The notes beneath the pieces are model-generated. The model did no database searches and had not been told where the DNA came from. It saw nothing but the letters and a program-made list of their open reading frames with translations. DNA of 32,183 bases from Pelotomaculum sp. DTU098 (lineage in GTDB: Bacteria; Bacillota; Desulfotomaculia; Desulfotomaculales; Pelotomaculaceae): the NCBI GenBank assembly GCA_001512635.1, contig LFSA01000062.1:1-32183 (forward strand), in the 5' to 3' direction. Shown here in pieces: positions 8,497 through 17,172 of this stretch. Within the stretch, counting starts at the first letter, position 1. Each line of letters begins with the position of its first letter. The position numbers were made by a program, and so were the translations under genes.

Positions 8497-8805
8497 CGCA
8501 ATTAAAGAGCAGATGTATTTTTTTGTCAGGAAACCGCCGGCCTTTTGACCAGCGGATCCGGAGGAGCAGGACAGGGCGCTTTTACCCCAACCTAATTATA
8601 CAATTAGCAGGAGTAATGTCAAACCTGGCCGTAAGTCAAGTGCGCTGGCTTAGATAGAATTAATAAGGGTTTCAGGCTGAAGTGTTGTGGACTTTAGAAG
8701 GGCTGGTCATCTCACAGGCAGCCCCGCTATATCAATACATAATATGTAATAAATGGTAGATATGACCTTGAAAAAAACAAACGTTATTATTCCTTAGTAA
8801 AGAAA
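8497..8805. other. Non-coding spacer between the threonine operon and spoIVA
   Basis: No convincing gene on either strand. Apart from the operon promoter at its left and the terminator at its right, only unstructured AT-rich sequence is seen (for example around 8735-8800). The short open frames here lack ribosome sites and family resemblance. Confidence 0.6.
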
Positions 8806-8823
8806 AAACCCCAAAGGGGGTTT
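8806..8823 (-). terminator. Rho-independent terminator after spoIVA
   Basis: Stem AAACCCC (8806-8812) / GGGGTTT (8817-8823) with a 4-nt loop. On the minus strand the right arm runs into a T-rich tail. The plus-strand side also has a T tract (8825-8832), so it may work in both directions. It lies about 60 nt past the spoIVA stop. Confidence 0.8.
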
Positions 8824-8884
8824 AGTTTTTTTAGAATAGAGGTCCTTTTTGAAATAATAACCGGCCAGGCGACCGGTCATACTT

Positions 8885-10363
8885 TCAAATGATAATGCAG
8901 ATGAGCCCGCCGGAACCTTCATTGACGATCCGCTGAAGGGTCTCCTGCAGCTTAACCTGGGCGTTTTCCGGCATACGGTGGAGTTTGTTCTGGATCCCCT
9001 CCCGCACGAGGTCATGCACCGATTTACCAAATATTTCTGATTTCCAGATTTTTTGCGGGTTATCCTCAAATTCTCTGAGCATATACTGCACCAGTTCTTC
9101 ACATTGCTTCTCAGTCCCGATGATAGGTGTAATTTCAGTGGTAATATCGGCCTTAATCATATGCAGTGACGGGGCGGTTGCTTTTAATTTGACACCGAAG
9201 CGGTTACCCTGACGGATCAACTCCGGCTCCTCCAGGACCAGCTCATCCAGGCTTGGCGTTACAACACCATAACCGGTATCCCTGACCTCGCTCAGGGCAT
9301 GTGCAACCTTGTCATACTCCCGCTTGGCCACGCTGAGTTCTTTAACCAGACGGAAGAGTTCCCTTTCTCCTTCAATATTAAAACCGGATTGTTCGCTCAA
9401 CACCTGATAAAAAAGCGCCGGATCCGATGTGATCCCGATGGAAGCCGAACCAGTGCCCATATCAAGACTGTGCAGGCTGACCTGGTCCACAAATTCATAT
9501 TCTGCCAGAGATTCCACAGCTCCGTTAACGTCTCTCAAGCGGCGGACATTTTTAACCGTCTCCCGCACCGAATCCTCAAATTTTTGCCGCAACCAGTGTT
9601 TGAAATCCAATTCTTCCACCCAGGGCGGAAGGCTGATGTTGACTTCGTTGACTGGAAACTCATAAAGCAATTTTTCAAGAATGTTCAGGATATCAGCCTG
9701 GGTCATCTGGGCACAATTAATGGGCAGCACCGGCACATCATATTTTTCGGTCAGTTCTGCTGCCAGCTGCTGTGCTTCCTCCCCCTCCGCATTGGTGCTG
9801 TTTAGAAGCACCAGGAAGGGGCGGTTGATGTCCTTCATTTCTTCAATTACTCTTTCCTCGGCGTCAATATAGCTTTCCCTGTCGATTTCTGTGATGCTTC
9901 CATCAGTGGTCATAACCAGACCCATGGTGGAATGCTCGGAAATGACCTTGCGGGTGCCGATTTCGGCAGCTTCCTGGAAGGGAATAGGTTCTTCAAACCA
10001 CGGGGTGGAAACCATTCTTGGGCCGTCATCTTCCTCATACCCCAGGGCTCCTTCAACCCGGTAGCCCACACAGTCAACCATGCGCAATCTTACGGTTAAA
10101 TTTGGAGTTATTTGTATTTCCACTGCTTCGTTAGGAATGAACTTGGGTTCGGTGGTCATAACCGTCCGGCCCGCCGCCCCCTGGGGCAGTTCATCCTTAG
10201 TCCGTTCCCGGTCATGGACATTTTTCATGTTGGGGAGTACCATTAACTCCATGAACCGTCGAATAAATGTGGATTTACCGGTACGAACGCCCCCAACTAC
10301 GCCGAGATACAGATCTCCCCCGGTGCGTTCCGCAATATCGCGGAAAATGTCGGTTTTTTCCAT
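8885..10363 (-). CDS. spoIVA: Stage IV sporulation protein A
   Basis: SpoIVA, 492 residues, the full family length. In Bacillus it is the ATPase that polymerises on the forespore surface and forms the platform for the spore coat; that role is known from the family. The N-terminal P-loop GVVGGVRTGKST (residues 21-32) is followed by the family segment MKNVHDRERTKDELPQGAAG. The middle region carries AQMTQADILNILEKL, and the extreme C-terminus ends GGLICIII, the hydrophobic tail that contacts the membrane anchor in Bacillus. ATG start with AAGGAGGG about 9 nt upstream. It is monocistronic, with a terminator after it and a possible sigma-E-type promoter at 10516-10544. Confidence 0.98.
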   Translation of the reverse strand: MEKTDIFRDIAERTGGDLYLGVVGGVRTGKSTFIRRFMELMVLPNMKNVHDRERTKDELPQGAAGRTVMTTEPKFIPNEAVEIQITPNLTVRLRMVDCVGYRVEGALGYEEDDGPRMVSTPWFEEPIPFQEAAEIGTRKVISEHSTMGLVMTTDGSITEIDRESYIDAEERVIEEMKDINRPFLVLLNSTNAEGEEAQQLAAELTEKYDVPVLPINCAQMTQADILNILEKLLYEFPVNEVNISLPPWVEELDFKHWLRQKFEDSVRETVKNVRRLRDVNGAVESLAEYEFVDQVSLHSLDMGTGSASIGITSDPALFYQVLSEQSGFNIEGERELFRLVKELSVAKREYDKVAHALSEVRDTGYGVVTPSLDELVLEEPELIRQGNRFGVKLKATAPSLHMIKADITTEITPIIGTEKQCEELVQYMLREFEDNPQKIWKSEIFGKSVHDLVREGIQNKLHRMPENAQVKLQETLQRIVNEGSGGLICIII

Positions 10364-10790
10364 GTGCGCACTCCCTCCTTAAAAATTTTGCAAAATACAT
10401 CTGAATATATATAAACTGTGTGCATCCCTCCCCCGTACCAGCAAAAACATATCATTAAGCCCCCATGAACCTAGTCCACGTCTATTTTTTTCCAATGGCA
10501 TACAATAACATTATATATATATGAGGATAATGGACTAATATGACCTGGCCCAAGAAAATTCAAGAAGAATAATACCAATTATTAACTCCTAACAATTATC
10601 CTGATATAATATCAAACATTAGTTCTAATACTTATTTTTACCCCACCAACTTCGTGACCTTTTTTCTTTTGCCCTAGTGTAATGTATCTCACTGTTTCAA
10701 AAGGATTTTTTTATAACTTTCTGGATAAGGGCTTCTGTGAGGTTGTCCTGATTAAAGCCAAATTGAGTGGCCTGACCAGCTATTTGGATA
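10364..10790. other. AT-rich spacer upstream of spoIVA
   Basis: No supported gene. It holds the spoIVA ribosome site, a roughly 145-nt AT-rich leader with an alternating TA run (10512-10522), the candidate sporulation promoter and, at the right edge, the terminator of the nuclease locus. A plus-strand frame at 10682-10870 has no ribosome site and runs through that terminator, so it is not called. Confidence 0.6.
10516..10544 (-). promoter_or_regulatory. Possible sigma-E-type promoter of spoIVA
   Basis: The minus strand has GTCATATT (10537-10544), close to the sigma-E -35 pattern ending ATATT. CATATATA (10516-10523) could serve as the -10. The 13-nt spacer is one short of the usual 14-15, so the match is imperfect. 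The known mother-cell expression of spoIVA makes a sigma-E site expected. Confidence 0.35.
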
Positions 10791-10817
10791 AAAAATTTAT
10801 GAGGCCAGAAAGGCCTC
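10791..10817 (-). terminator. Rho-independent terminator after the nuclease locus
   Basis: Perfect 6-bp stem GAGGCC (10801-10806) / GGCCTC (10812-10817) with a 5-nt loop. On the minus strand it is followed by ATAAATTTTTTATCC. It lies 40 nt past the last stop of the split nuclease gene. Confidence 0.8.
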
Positions 10818-10857
10818 CTCATTCCATTAGGATTCATTCACCACAAATACAACCCTG

Positions 10858-11271
10858 TCAGCAAAAATGATCTACATTATTTACTTGTATATGCCCGGGC
10901 GGAAAAACTGCTAATGCGTATTGGAGGTTTTTGTCGACGTCAGGGGAGATAATCAAGCCCCTGACTTTTTCCTCAGGTGAAGCCAGATGTCGTTTTACCC
11001 AACCCATATAACGCAAGATCTGTCCAATTACCCGATCCGTGCTTTGGCTCTTTTTGAGCTCTATCACCAGCCATTCGGGGTAACTTCTATGCCGCGCCAG
11101 GATATCAATGCGTCCTGCGTCGGTGGGATATTCAAATCCGGCTTCTTCATCTCCAGGTTCTCGGTAGATTTCCCATTCGCGCCCCAACTTTGTGTTCTCC
11201 CAGTTATCCCGGAGAAAATCATGGAAATGCCGCTCAAGACGAAAACTATGTTCATTCAGCGGAATATCGGG
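10858..11271 (-). pseudogene. NucS/PD-(D/E)XK-like nuclease domain, severed from its N-terminal part by an in-frame TAA
   Basis: This frame continues directly, without shift, from the TAA that ends the upstream open frame at 11272. It gives 137 codons. The first 28 codons have no ATG, GTG or TTG but translate to a family-like segment (SFRLERHFHDFLRDNWE). The first standard start is a TTG at 11187. The domain looks like the C-terminal nuclease domain of NucS-type endonucleases: GRIDILA gives the Asp and EWLVIELKKSQS gives the E-x-K pair, followed by DRVIGQILRYMGWVKRHLA. Since the domain begins well before 11187, restart there would remove its first helix. The simplest reading is one nuclease gene broken by a nonsense codon; readthrough or a sequence error are alternatives. 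Confidence 0.7.
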
Positions 11272-11871
11272 TTAGGTTTCTCCGTTTTCTTTTTTCTTCA
11301 AAATTCCCCAAAAAAGGGAGTCAAGAGTCCAAAAATCTACTTCAAGCTCGTCGGATAGCCTTTTTAAAAGATCATTAATGGCGGCATAGCGTTCCCCCAA
11401 TGTGAGACCCCGGTCGAATTCTGGCCAGATTTCCAGTTGCTTGAGAGCGGCTTCAGAAGTATTATTCCATACCCCGTAGCGTTCCGGGTACGCGGCCAGA
11501 AGGATGGCTGAGGCCAAACCTTTTCCAAGCCCTTTGACGACAGAGGCGCCAACTACCTCAGTAAAGCGTTCGGTAAGGGGGCGATTTTCATCCAACAGGA
11601 TGGCCAGAGCATGGCGAAGGGCGTCCATATCAGCGGTGAGTTTCCCCGCATGGCGGTGAAGCCCGGTCCAGTGCTTGTTATTTTCAAAATAAAGAAAGGA
11701 ACTAAATTCTTCCTGGGTTAAATGAGGAAGATGTTCCAGGGAAAAAACAGGTTGGTAGCGTGCTAAAACCTCATCCCGCGCCTCAATTATAGCCTTTAGC
11801 TCTAGGTCTTTTTGAGTTCGGGAAAGGGTGTCTTTAAGTTGACTTATAGCTCTCATCCATTTCTGATTCAT
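11272..11871 (-). CDS. N-terminal part of a restriction-type nuclease, truncated by TAA
   Basis: About 199 residues. ATG at 11871 has AAAGGAG 8 nt upstream, so translation can begin here; the frame itself is open back to 12000. The conserved-looking core is LTQEEFSSFLYFENNKHWTGLHR followed by VKGLGKGLASAILLAAYPERYGVWNN (outline). This resembles a domain found at the front of McrB-like ATPases and some stand-alone nucleases; it has a helix-hairpin-helix flavour that would suit DNA binding. No catalytic nuclease residues are in this half; they lie after the stop, in the same frame. It is an isolated locus between spoIVA and the gpsA block, with its own terminator. The family comparison is from memory and the exact function is unknown. 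Confidence 0.6.
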   Translation of the reverse strand: MNQKWMRAISQLKDTLSRTQKDLELKAIIEARDEVLARYQPVFSLEHLPHLTQEEFSSFLYFENNKHWTGLHRHAGKLTADMDALRHALAILLDENRPLTERFTEVVGASVVKGLGKGLASAILLAAYPERYGVWNNTSEAALKQLEIWPEFDRGLTLGERYAAINDLLKRLSDELEVDFWTLDSLFWGILKKKENGET

Positions 11872-12000
11872 TTCGTTTTCTCCTTTCAGCAAAAGTAATG
11901 AAGCAGCACTACCGCCTCTTCTCTGCCCCTGTCCCTCGGCAAACTTCCGAATGAGGTACTCATAAGCCCAGCTCAAGATATCCGTTATATTCAATAACAT
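11872..12000 (-). pseudogene. HsdM-like (N6-adenine methyltransferase) remnant
   Basis: The first 43 codons of the open frame starting at ATG 12000 read NITDILSWAYEYLIRKFA followed by EGQGQRRGG. This matches the conserved entry of type I methyltransferase HsdM domains, whose pattern is roughly D-LG-AYEYLI-FA-GKK-GEFYTP. The match stops just before the FYTP motif, and none of the upstream 150 residues or the NPPY catalytic motif is present. A GGAAGG-rich ribosome site precedes it. It is in frame with the nuclease gene, so it may be translated as an extension, but it reads as a leftover of a deleted methyltransferase gene. Confidence 0.5.
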
Positions 12001-12069
12001 GCATCTTTTTCCTTCCTTCCTTCCTTTCCTCTATAAATAATAATTGGAGCCAAGCGTTTTTTATAAAAA

Positions 12070-12105
12070 ATCAAACAAAAAACACCCGGTGTTACCTCAG
12101 GTGTT
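12070..12105 (-). terminator. Probable terminator after the glutaredoxin-like gene
   Basis: On the minus strand AACACC (plus 12100-12105) can pair with GGTGTT (plus 12081-12086), and a T-rich tail (TTTTTTGTTTGATTTTTT) follows. A second internal AACACC allows an alternative, shorter fold. It lies 105 nt after the stop. Confidence 0.6.
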
Positions 12106-12182
12106 ATTTGAAGAAATCTTTACCGGCCTTTCCAGCCGGCGGGCTTGCTTTATACACTTTAACATCCTTTCCGGAATATTTC

Positions 12183-12199
12183 GCCGGCCCCAGGCCGGC
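12183..12199. repeat. Perfect GC-rich inverted repeat
   Basis: GCCGGCC (12183-12189) and GGCCGGC (12193-12199) form a 7-bp stem around CCA, 11 nt after the glutaredoxin-like stop. There is no T tract, so it is not a classical terminator. It could protect the 3' end or be a repeat remnant; AGCCGGCGGG at 12134 is a half-similar element. Confidence 0.7.
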
Positions 12200-12210
12200 A
12201 CTTATACTCC

Positions 12211-12426
12211 TCAGGTCCCCCCAAAACCAATTTTGATCTCGCCTTTCTCAACGATTACCGGTACTCTGCGCTTTCCTCCGGTAAGCTTAAGCATTTTATC
12301 CATTGCAGCCTGGTCTTTTTTTACATCATAGTAATCATAGGGAACCTTCCTGCTGTCAAGGTCTTCCCTGGCCCTCTCCGTATATGGACAGCCTTCCTTT
12401 CCAAATACCTGTACCCTTTCAGACAT
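12211..12426 (-). CDS. Glutaredoxin-like protein, Uxx-star family (Cys form)
   Basis: A 71-residue thioredoxin-fold protein with the redox motif GCPYT at residues 13-17, the cis-proline segment RVPVIV at 54-59, and the ending GEIKIGFGGT. That ending and length fit the small Uxx-star (seleno)protein group, in which many members carry selenocysteine at the first active-site position. Here the codon is TGT, so it is the cysteine form, and only one cysteine is present. It probably reduces disulfides or binds metal or selenium compounds; the physiological partner is unknown. ATG start; AAAGGAG lies about 17 nt upstream and GGGGAA directly before the ATG. It is the last gene after gpsA's stop (12514), 87 nt on, same strand. 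Confidence 0.75.
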   Translation of the reverse strand: MSERVQVFGKEGCPYTERAREDLDSRKVPYDYYDVKKDQAAMDKMLKLTGGKRRVPVIVEKGEIKIGFGGT

Positions 12427-12513
12427 TTCCCCAATACATACTCCTTTCCTGTATTTACTATTTTTATTTTTTATAACAGAGAAATTTAAAAAAGTCCGGA
12501 GATTTTTTACCTG

Positions 12514-13563
12514 TCAAAAATCAACCTTCCGAACGTATGCCTCCACCCTGGCCACTTCTTCCATTTCGTGAGTCTTGTTGCGGGTCATCAACTTGTTGAC
12601 TGCGGTTGCAGGTTGCAAGCCCTCAAACAAAACCTGGTAAATCTGCTCGGTAATGGGCATCTCCACAGCAAAACGAGCTGACAGGCGCCTGGCGGCTTTC
12701 GTGGTCCGGACACCTTCAACCACCATTTTGACCCCTGCTACGGCCTTTTCCACAGGCTCGCCCTTCCCGATGGCAATTCCGGCCCGCCGGTTGCGGCTGT
12801 GCATGCTGGTACAGGTTACAATCAGGTCGCCCACACCGGACAGCCCGGAAAAGGTGAGCGGGTTGGCCCCCATGGCGATACCGAGGCGGGTTATCTCCGC
12901 CAGGCCGCGGGTCATTAAGGCTGCCTTGGTATTGTCCCCAAAGCCCAGCCCGTCGGCTATCCCTGTACCAAGGGCAATTATGTTCTTAAGGGAGCCACCC
13001 AGCTCAACCCCGGTCACATCCGGGTTGGTATAAACCCTGAAGAACTCGCACATAAACAAATCCTGCACATATTCCGCGCTTTTCAGGCAGGACGAGGCAG
13101 CTACCACCGCCGTGGGAATATCCCTGCCTACCTCCTCGGCATGGCTGGGTCCGGAAAGAACCACATATTTTTCCAGTAAATCTGACCCCGCTTCTTCGGC
13201 AAAGACCATGGACATCCGGCAAAGGCTTTCTTCTTCAATACCCTTGGCAACGTTAATAATTGTAGCCTTGGCAGGGAGATAGGGGAGCGCTTTGCGCAGG
13301 ACTTCCCGAAAAGCATGGGAAGGTACCCCAAAGAGGACCACATCCGCTTCAGCCAGAGTATTATCCAAATCAACAGTGGCCTCCACACCGGGGGGTATTA
13401 CAACCCCGGGCAAAAACTGTCTGTTTTCCCGGGTTTCGTTTATTTCCCTGACCTGTTCTGGAAAAATCGACCACATCCTTACCTTATGGTCTAACCGGGC
13501 CAGGAGCCTGGACAGGGCAGTTGCCCAGCTGCCCGCGCCAAGAACCCCTATTTTCTTGCTCAC
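12514..13563 (-). CDS. gpsA: Glycerol-3-phosphate dehydrogenase [NAD(P)+]
   Basis: GpsA, 349 residues, cytosolic, reduces dihydroxyacetone phosphate to sn-glycerol-3-phosphate for phospholipid synthesis. The Rossmann motif [17 protein letters not shown] is at residues 6-22. Family signatures include [11 protein letters not shown], and [30 protein letters not shown] around the catalytic lysine, plus [15 protein letters not shown] start at 13563 with GGAGGTGG about 5 nt upstream. It begins 14 nt after the plsY stop, so the two are almost certainly cotranscribed. Its product is the acceptor that PlsY acylates, which makes the pairing functional. Confidence 0.97.
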   Translation of the reverse strand: MSKKIGVLGAGSWATALSRLLARLDHKVRMWSIFPEQVREINETRENRQFLPGVVIPPGVEATVDLDNTLAEADVVLFGVPSHAFREVLRKALPYLPAKATIINVAKGIEEESLCRMSMVFAEEAGSDLLEKYVVLSGPSHAEEVGRDIPTAVVAASSCLKSAEYVQDLFMCEFFRVYTNPDVTGVELGGSLKNIIALGTGIADGLGFGDNTKAALMTRGLAEITRLGIAMGANPLTFSGLSGVGDLIVTCTSMHSRNRRAGIAIGKGEPVEKAVAGVKMVVEGVRTTKAARRLSARFAVEMPITEQIYQVLFEGLQPATAVNKLMTRNKTHEMEEVARVEAYVRKVDF

Positions 13564-13577
13564 CTGTCCACCTCCGC

Positions 13578-14165
13578 TTAAGCTTTTTTCTTGCCGATCC
13601 TGGGTTCTGTCTTCTCAACCAACCTTTTGATATTGGGAATATGCTTGTATACTGAAAAAGCCGCGAAGAACCCTCCCAAAACCAGATAAGGCCACTCCAG
13701 CCTGTACAGGAGCATCAATACAGGAACTGAAATAACAGCCGTGATTGAACCCACGGATACATACCTGGTCAGCCCCACAACAACCAGCCAGATTACCATT
13801 GCCAGGATTCCCACGGGTAAGGAGATGGCAGTAATGATCCCCACCCCGGTAGCAACAAGCTTTCCGCCCTTGAATCCCAGAAACACAGGCCAGCTGTGCC
13901 CGGCCAGGGCAGCCATAGAGGCTAACGCTACCAGCAGGGGCGGGCCGTAATACTTGGCCAGCAGGACAACCAGGACCCCCTTGCCGAGGTCACCGGCCAG
14001 GGCCAGCACACCCGCTACCGGACCGGCATTCCGCCAGACATTGGTCATGCCGACGTTGCCGCTGCCGCACATGCGGATGTCAATCCCTTTCCAGAAGCGT
14101 GCCACAAGATAGCTGAAAGGGATTGAGCCAATCAGATAGCTAACTATGACAACCCAGTAAGACAT
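13578..14165 (-). CDS. plsY: Glycerol-3-phosphate acyltransferase PlsY
   Basis: PlsY, 195 residues, integral membrane enzyme that transfers the acyl group of acyl-phosphate to glycerol-3-phosphate. It has about five hydrophobic segments. The family motifs are [19 protein letters not shown] near the N-terminus, [13 protein letters not shown] at about 34-46, and the second loop [21 protein letters not shown] at about 89-109 (the usual KGGKGVAT has Leu here). ATG start with GGAGGAGAG about 7 nt upstream. It sits directly before gpsA in the operon. A PlsX-type partner making acyl-phosphate is not in the window; PlsC, the next enzyme, is at 23533. Confidence 0.96.
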   Translation of the reverse strand: MSYWVVIVSYLIGSIPFSYLVARFWKGIDIRMCGSGNVGMTNVWRNAGPVAGVLALAGDLGKGVLVVLLAKYYGPPLLVALASMAALAGHSWPVFLGFKGGKLVATGVGIITAISLPVGILAMVIWLVVVGLTRYVSVGSITAVISVPVLMLLYRLEWPYLVLGGFFAAFSVYKHIPNIKRLVEKTEPRIGKKKA

Positions 14166-14360
14166 TGCAACTCTCCTCCAGATAGCGATGTCAGCGGTGC
14201 CAGTGGGCTACCGGCGCGGGTGTCGGTTGGTCCGGGCTGACGCAGGGCCAGGGGAAACTGTTCTACTGGTATGGCAAGTATCAAAGAAACGGTCCTCCTG
14301 TCACCTTATTCGCCTGTTTGACACCATTACTGTACGAAGAAAAAATAAGAAACAGCTCTT

Positions 14361-15683
14361 TTAGACATCTTTTGCCCTTTTCCGGAGAATGAAGCGTATA
14401 GGGGTACCCTCAAACCCGTAAGCCGACCGGACCTGGTTTTCAAGATAGCGCAGGTAAGAAAAATGCATGAGTTCCGGGTCATTTACGAAAAGAATAAATT
14501 TCGGCGGCTTCACTCCGGCCTGGGTAACGTAAAGGATCTTGAGCTTCCTGGACCTGTCGGAGGGAGGCGGGGTCTGCAGCACCGCTTCCCGGAACAAATT
14601 GTTCAAATTCGCAGTAGCAATGCGGGTGGAATGCTGCTCGGCAACGAAATCAACCAGTTCCAGCACCTTCTGAACTCTTTTCCCTGTTAGGGCCGATGTA
14701 AAAATCAAGGGTGCATACTGCATAAAGCCAAGGTCCATCCGGATTCTTTCAGTATAACGGTTCATGGTGCGGTCGTCTTTTTCCACCAGGTCCCATTTAT
14801 TAACCACCAGGACCGACGCCTTGCCGGCCTCGTGGACATAACCGGCAATGCGCTTGTCCTGTTCCGTGACGCCCTCTGTGGCATCAATAACGAGCAGGAC
14901 TACATCGCTCCGGTCCACGGCCCGCAGCGCGCGAATCACGCTATATTTTTCCGTGGGGCGGCTGATCCTGCCCCTGCGCCGCATCCCCGCCGTATCGATG
15001 ATCACATAGTGCCTGCCGTCCCGCTCAAAGGGGGTATCGATAGCGTCCCTGGTAGTGCCGGGCACGCTGCTGACAATCACCCGCTCCTCTCCCAGGATGG
15101 AGTTGACAAGGGAGGATTTGCCCACATTGGGCCGGCCCACCACGGCTATTTTAATGACGTCGGCTTCATACTCCTCGGCTGTCACTTCCGGCAGGATCTC
15201 AACCAGCCTGTCCAGCATGTCTCCGGTATTCAAACCCTCCGCTGCTGAAACGGGTACCGGGTCTCCCAGGCCCAGCTGGAAAAAATCATATACTAAAGAA
15301 GGCTGATCAAAGCTCTCAACTTTATTAGCCACCAGTACTACAGGTTTTTGGGCTTTGCGGATCATTAAAGCGATTTCCAGATCATCAGGGTGCAGGCCGG
15401 ACCTGGCATCCACAACAAAAAGAACTGCATCCGACTCGCGGACGGCAAGTTCCACCTGTTGCCGGACACCTTTCATAATTTCGTCGCCTTCCTGGAAATC
15501 GAGCCCCCCGGTATCAACCAGGGTGAAACTGCGCCCCGCCCACTCGGCGTCTTGATACAGGCGGTCCCTTGTCACCCCCGGCTCTCCTTCCACAATAGCC
15601 ACCCTGCCCCCCACAATCCGGTTAAAGAGTGTTGATTTACCTACATTGGGGCGGCCTAGGATGGCGACAACAGGTTTAGGCAC
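14361..15683 (-). CDS. der: Ribosome biogenesis GTPase Der
   Basis: Der/EngA, 440 residues, an essential GTPase needed for 50S subunit assembly. Two G domains are visible. The first has GRPNVGKST near residue 10, DTGGLDF and NKVES. The second has GRPNVGKSS near 185, [10 protein letters not shown] and NKWDLVEKD. The C-terminal KH-like domain ends in [11 protein letters not shown], as in the family. The frame is open to 15731, but the GTG at 15683 (protein start [10 protein letters not shown]) is chosen. It has GGAGGAGGTGA about 6 nt upstream and gives the usual length. It follows the DUF512 gene by 90 nt and precedes plsY by 195 nt of apparently empty sequence. Confidence 0.97.
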   Translation of the reverse strand: MPKPVVAILGRPNVGKSTLFNRIVGGRVAIVEGEPGVTRDRLYQDAEWAGRSFTLVDTGGLDFQEGDEIMKGVRQQVELAVRESDAVLFVVDARSGLHPDDLEIALMIRKAQKPVVLVANKVESFDQPSLVYDFFQLGLGDPVPVSAAEGLNTGDMLDRLVEILPEVTAEEYEADVIKIAVVGRPNVGKSSLVNSILGEERVIVSSVPGTTRDAIDTPFERDGRHYVIIDTAGMRRRGRISRPTEKYSVIRALRAVDRSDVVLLVIDATEGVTEQDKRIAGYVHEAGKASVLVVNKWDLVEKDDRTMNRYTERIRMDLGFMQYAPLIFTSALTGKRVQKVLELVDFVAEQHSTRIATANLNNLFREAVLQTPPPSDRSRKLKILYVTQAGVKPPKFILFVNDPELMHFSYLRYLENQVRSAYGFEGTPIRFILRKRAKDV

Positions 15684-15772
15684 GATCTTCACCTCCTCCG
15701 CGTCTACAACCAGCCAGTGGCACCTCATCAATTCTGTCCCATCTTATTATTTTGCCCTGGTTTTTAGGAAAG

Positions 15773-17116
15773 TTAACTCCCTGCACTGGTAAACCATGTG
15801 GCTTTCGGCAAGCCCTCCAGCAAGACGTCCACCAGCTGGTCCGGTCCCGCCACCGCAGCAACCGGAACCTTCAAGCGCCGGCCCAGTTCCGGCAGGCTGA
15901 TCCCGTCTAAAAAAACAGGCTCATCTTTTTTTAGCGAAACTGCCGGGAGCACCAGCAAATCCCCGGTTTCCGGGGGACGAACCTGGGAAAGCAGGTCTGT
16001 GCCCGTAATCAAACCGGCAACCGTAGTACTCTCCCCGAAAAATCTGTTCCTGATAACCTTCAGGCTCGCCTGTAGGCCTTCCACCTGGTTCAGGGCGGCT
16101 ACCACCGGGTTGAGCAATTGTTCCCCCAGCACACCGGTGACCAGGGTTATTTTTTTCTCGACCCGCTTCCGGAACAGGCGGGCCCTGGCTTTTTCCCATT
16201 TCTCCAGAAAAAGGCGGGTTAAACCCACCCCGTTTTCCAGCTGGGGAAAGCCGGCGTAGCGTTCCACCGGGGGTATTTCCTCACCGGACAGCAGGTAAAA
16301 CTCATCGGAGGCAAAAACAAAGGGGTTGCCAAGTGTGGTCAAGAATTCCTCCTGCCTGGCCTGGAGCCAGCGGAGCAGCTCGCGGGCTCCCGCCCGGGTA
16401 TAACCCCGCAGGGGATAGCAGTTTTGCCTGAACCTGGTTAGACCCACAGGTACCACTGCCAGGGACCGGACCTCCGGCCAGAGGCCCGACAGGTCCTCAA
16501 CTGTTCTAGCCAGTTCCCTGCCATCGTTGATTCCGGGGCAGGCGACCACCTGGGTATGCATTTCTATACCTGCTGCCGCCAGTTCCTGCAGCTGTTTCAT
16601 AATCAAACCGGCCTTTTTATTGCCCAGCATGCGCCTGCGAAGTTCCGGGTTGGTGGTGTGGACAGATATGTAAAGGGGGCTTAAACGCATGGAGACGATC
16701 CTCTGCATTTCCTTTTCGGTAAGGTTGGTAAGAGTGATGAAATTACCACTCCAGAAGGACAAGCGGTAATCGTCGTCCTTTACATAAAGTGTCTTGCGCA
16801 TACCCGGCGGCATCTGGTCGACAAAGCAAAAGATGCAGTGATTGGTGCAGCGGATGGTGGGTCCGAAGCCGGCACCTTCGAATTCGAGGCCCAGGTCCTG
16901 GTCGTAATCCTTTTCCAGCTCCAAAACCCATTCTTCACCGTCAGCTTTTTTAAAATCTAAAGTAACAATCTCATCGGCTTCCAAAAAGCAATAGTCAATT
17001 AAATCACGAACAGGCATACCGTTAATAGCTGTAAGCCGGTCCCCCTGACCGATCCCTATTTCTTCAGCTATACTTCCCGGCTTCACCCGGGCTACAGTCA
17101 GTCCCCTGGAATTCAT
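15773..17116 (-). CDS. DUF512 / PDZ / radical SAM-like protein
   Basis: A 447-residue protein with three parts. An N-terminal PDZ-like domain (VKPGSIAEEIGIGQGDRL, residues 11-28, and INGMPVRDLIDYC). A radical-SAM-like core with CTNHCIFCF giving Cys90, Cys94 and Cys97 in CxxxCxxC spacing. A C-terminal DUF512 domain containing FVFASDEFYLL and VPVAAVAGPDQLVDVLLEG. The cysteine motif suggests a [4Fe-4S] cluster and S-adenosylmethionine chemistry, but the substrate is not known. ATG start with GAGGGGGG about 9 nt upstream. The pairing with der downstream is common in Clostridia, and the two DUF3189 genes precede it. A role in ribosome or RNA modification would fit the der neighbour, but this is only inference. 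Confidence 0.88.
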   Translation of the reverse strand: MNSRGLTVARVKPGSIAEEIGIGQGDRLTAINGMPVRDLIDYCFLEADEIVTLDFKKADGEEWVLELEKDYDQDLGLEFEGAGFGPTIRCTNHCIFCFVDQMPPGMRKTLYVKDDDYRLSFWSGNFITLTNLTEKEMQRIVSMRLSPLYISVHTTNPELRRRMLGNKKAGLIMKQLQELAAAGIEMHTQVVACPGINDGRELARTVEDLSGLWPEVRSLAVVPVGLTRFRQNCYPLRGYTRAGARELLRWLQARQEEFLTTLGNPFVFASDEFYLLSGEEIPPVERYAGFPQLENGVGLTRLFLEKWEKARARLFRKRVEKKITLVTGVLGEQLLNPVVAALNQVEGLQASLKVIRNRFFGESTTVAGLITGTDLLSQVRPPETGDLLVLPAVSLKKDEPVFLDGISLPELGRRLKVPVAAVAGPDQLVDVLLEGLPKATWFTSAGS

Positions 17117-17172
17117 CTGGGGCAGTCCCCCCTCATACTCTCAAACCATTATCTATAATTTAAATACGGCAG

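Noticed and set aside
10499-10506. CATACAAT on the plus strand as a sigma-E -10
   Set aside because: A perfect-looking -10 but no matching -35 at the right spacing and no plus-strand gene downstream.
10682-10870. Plus-strand 62-residue open frame
   Set aside because: No ribosome site, no family resemblance, and it runs through a terminator on the other strand and into the nuclease gene.
12044-12331. Plus-strand open frame across 12044-12331
   Set aside because: It covers a terminator and the antisense strand of the glutaredoxin-like gene; no coding features.
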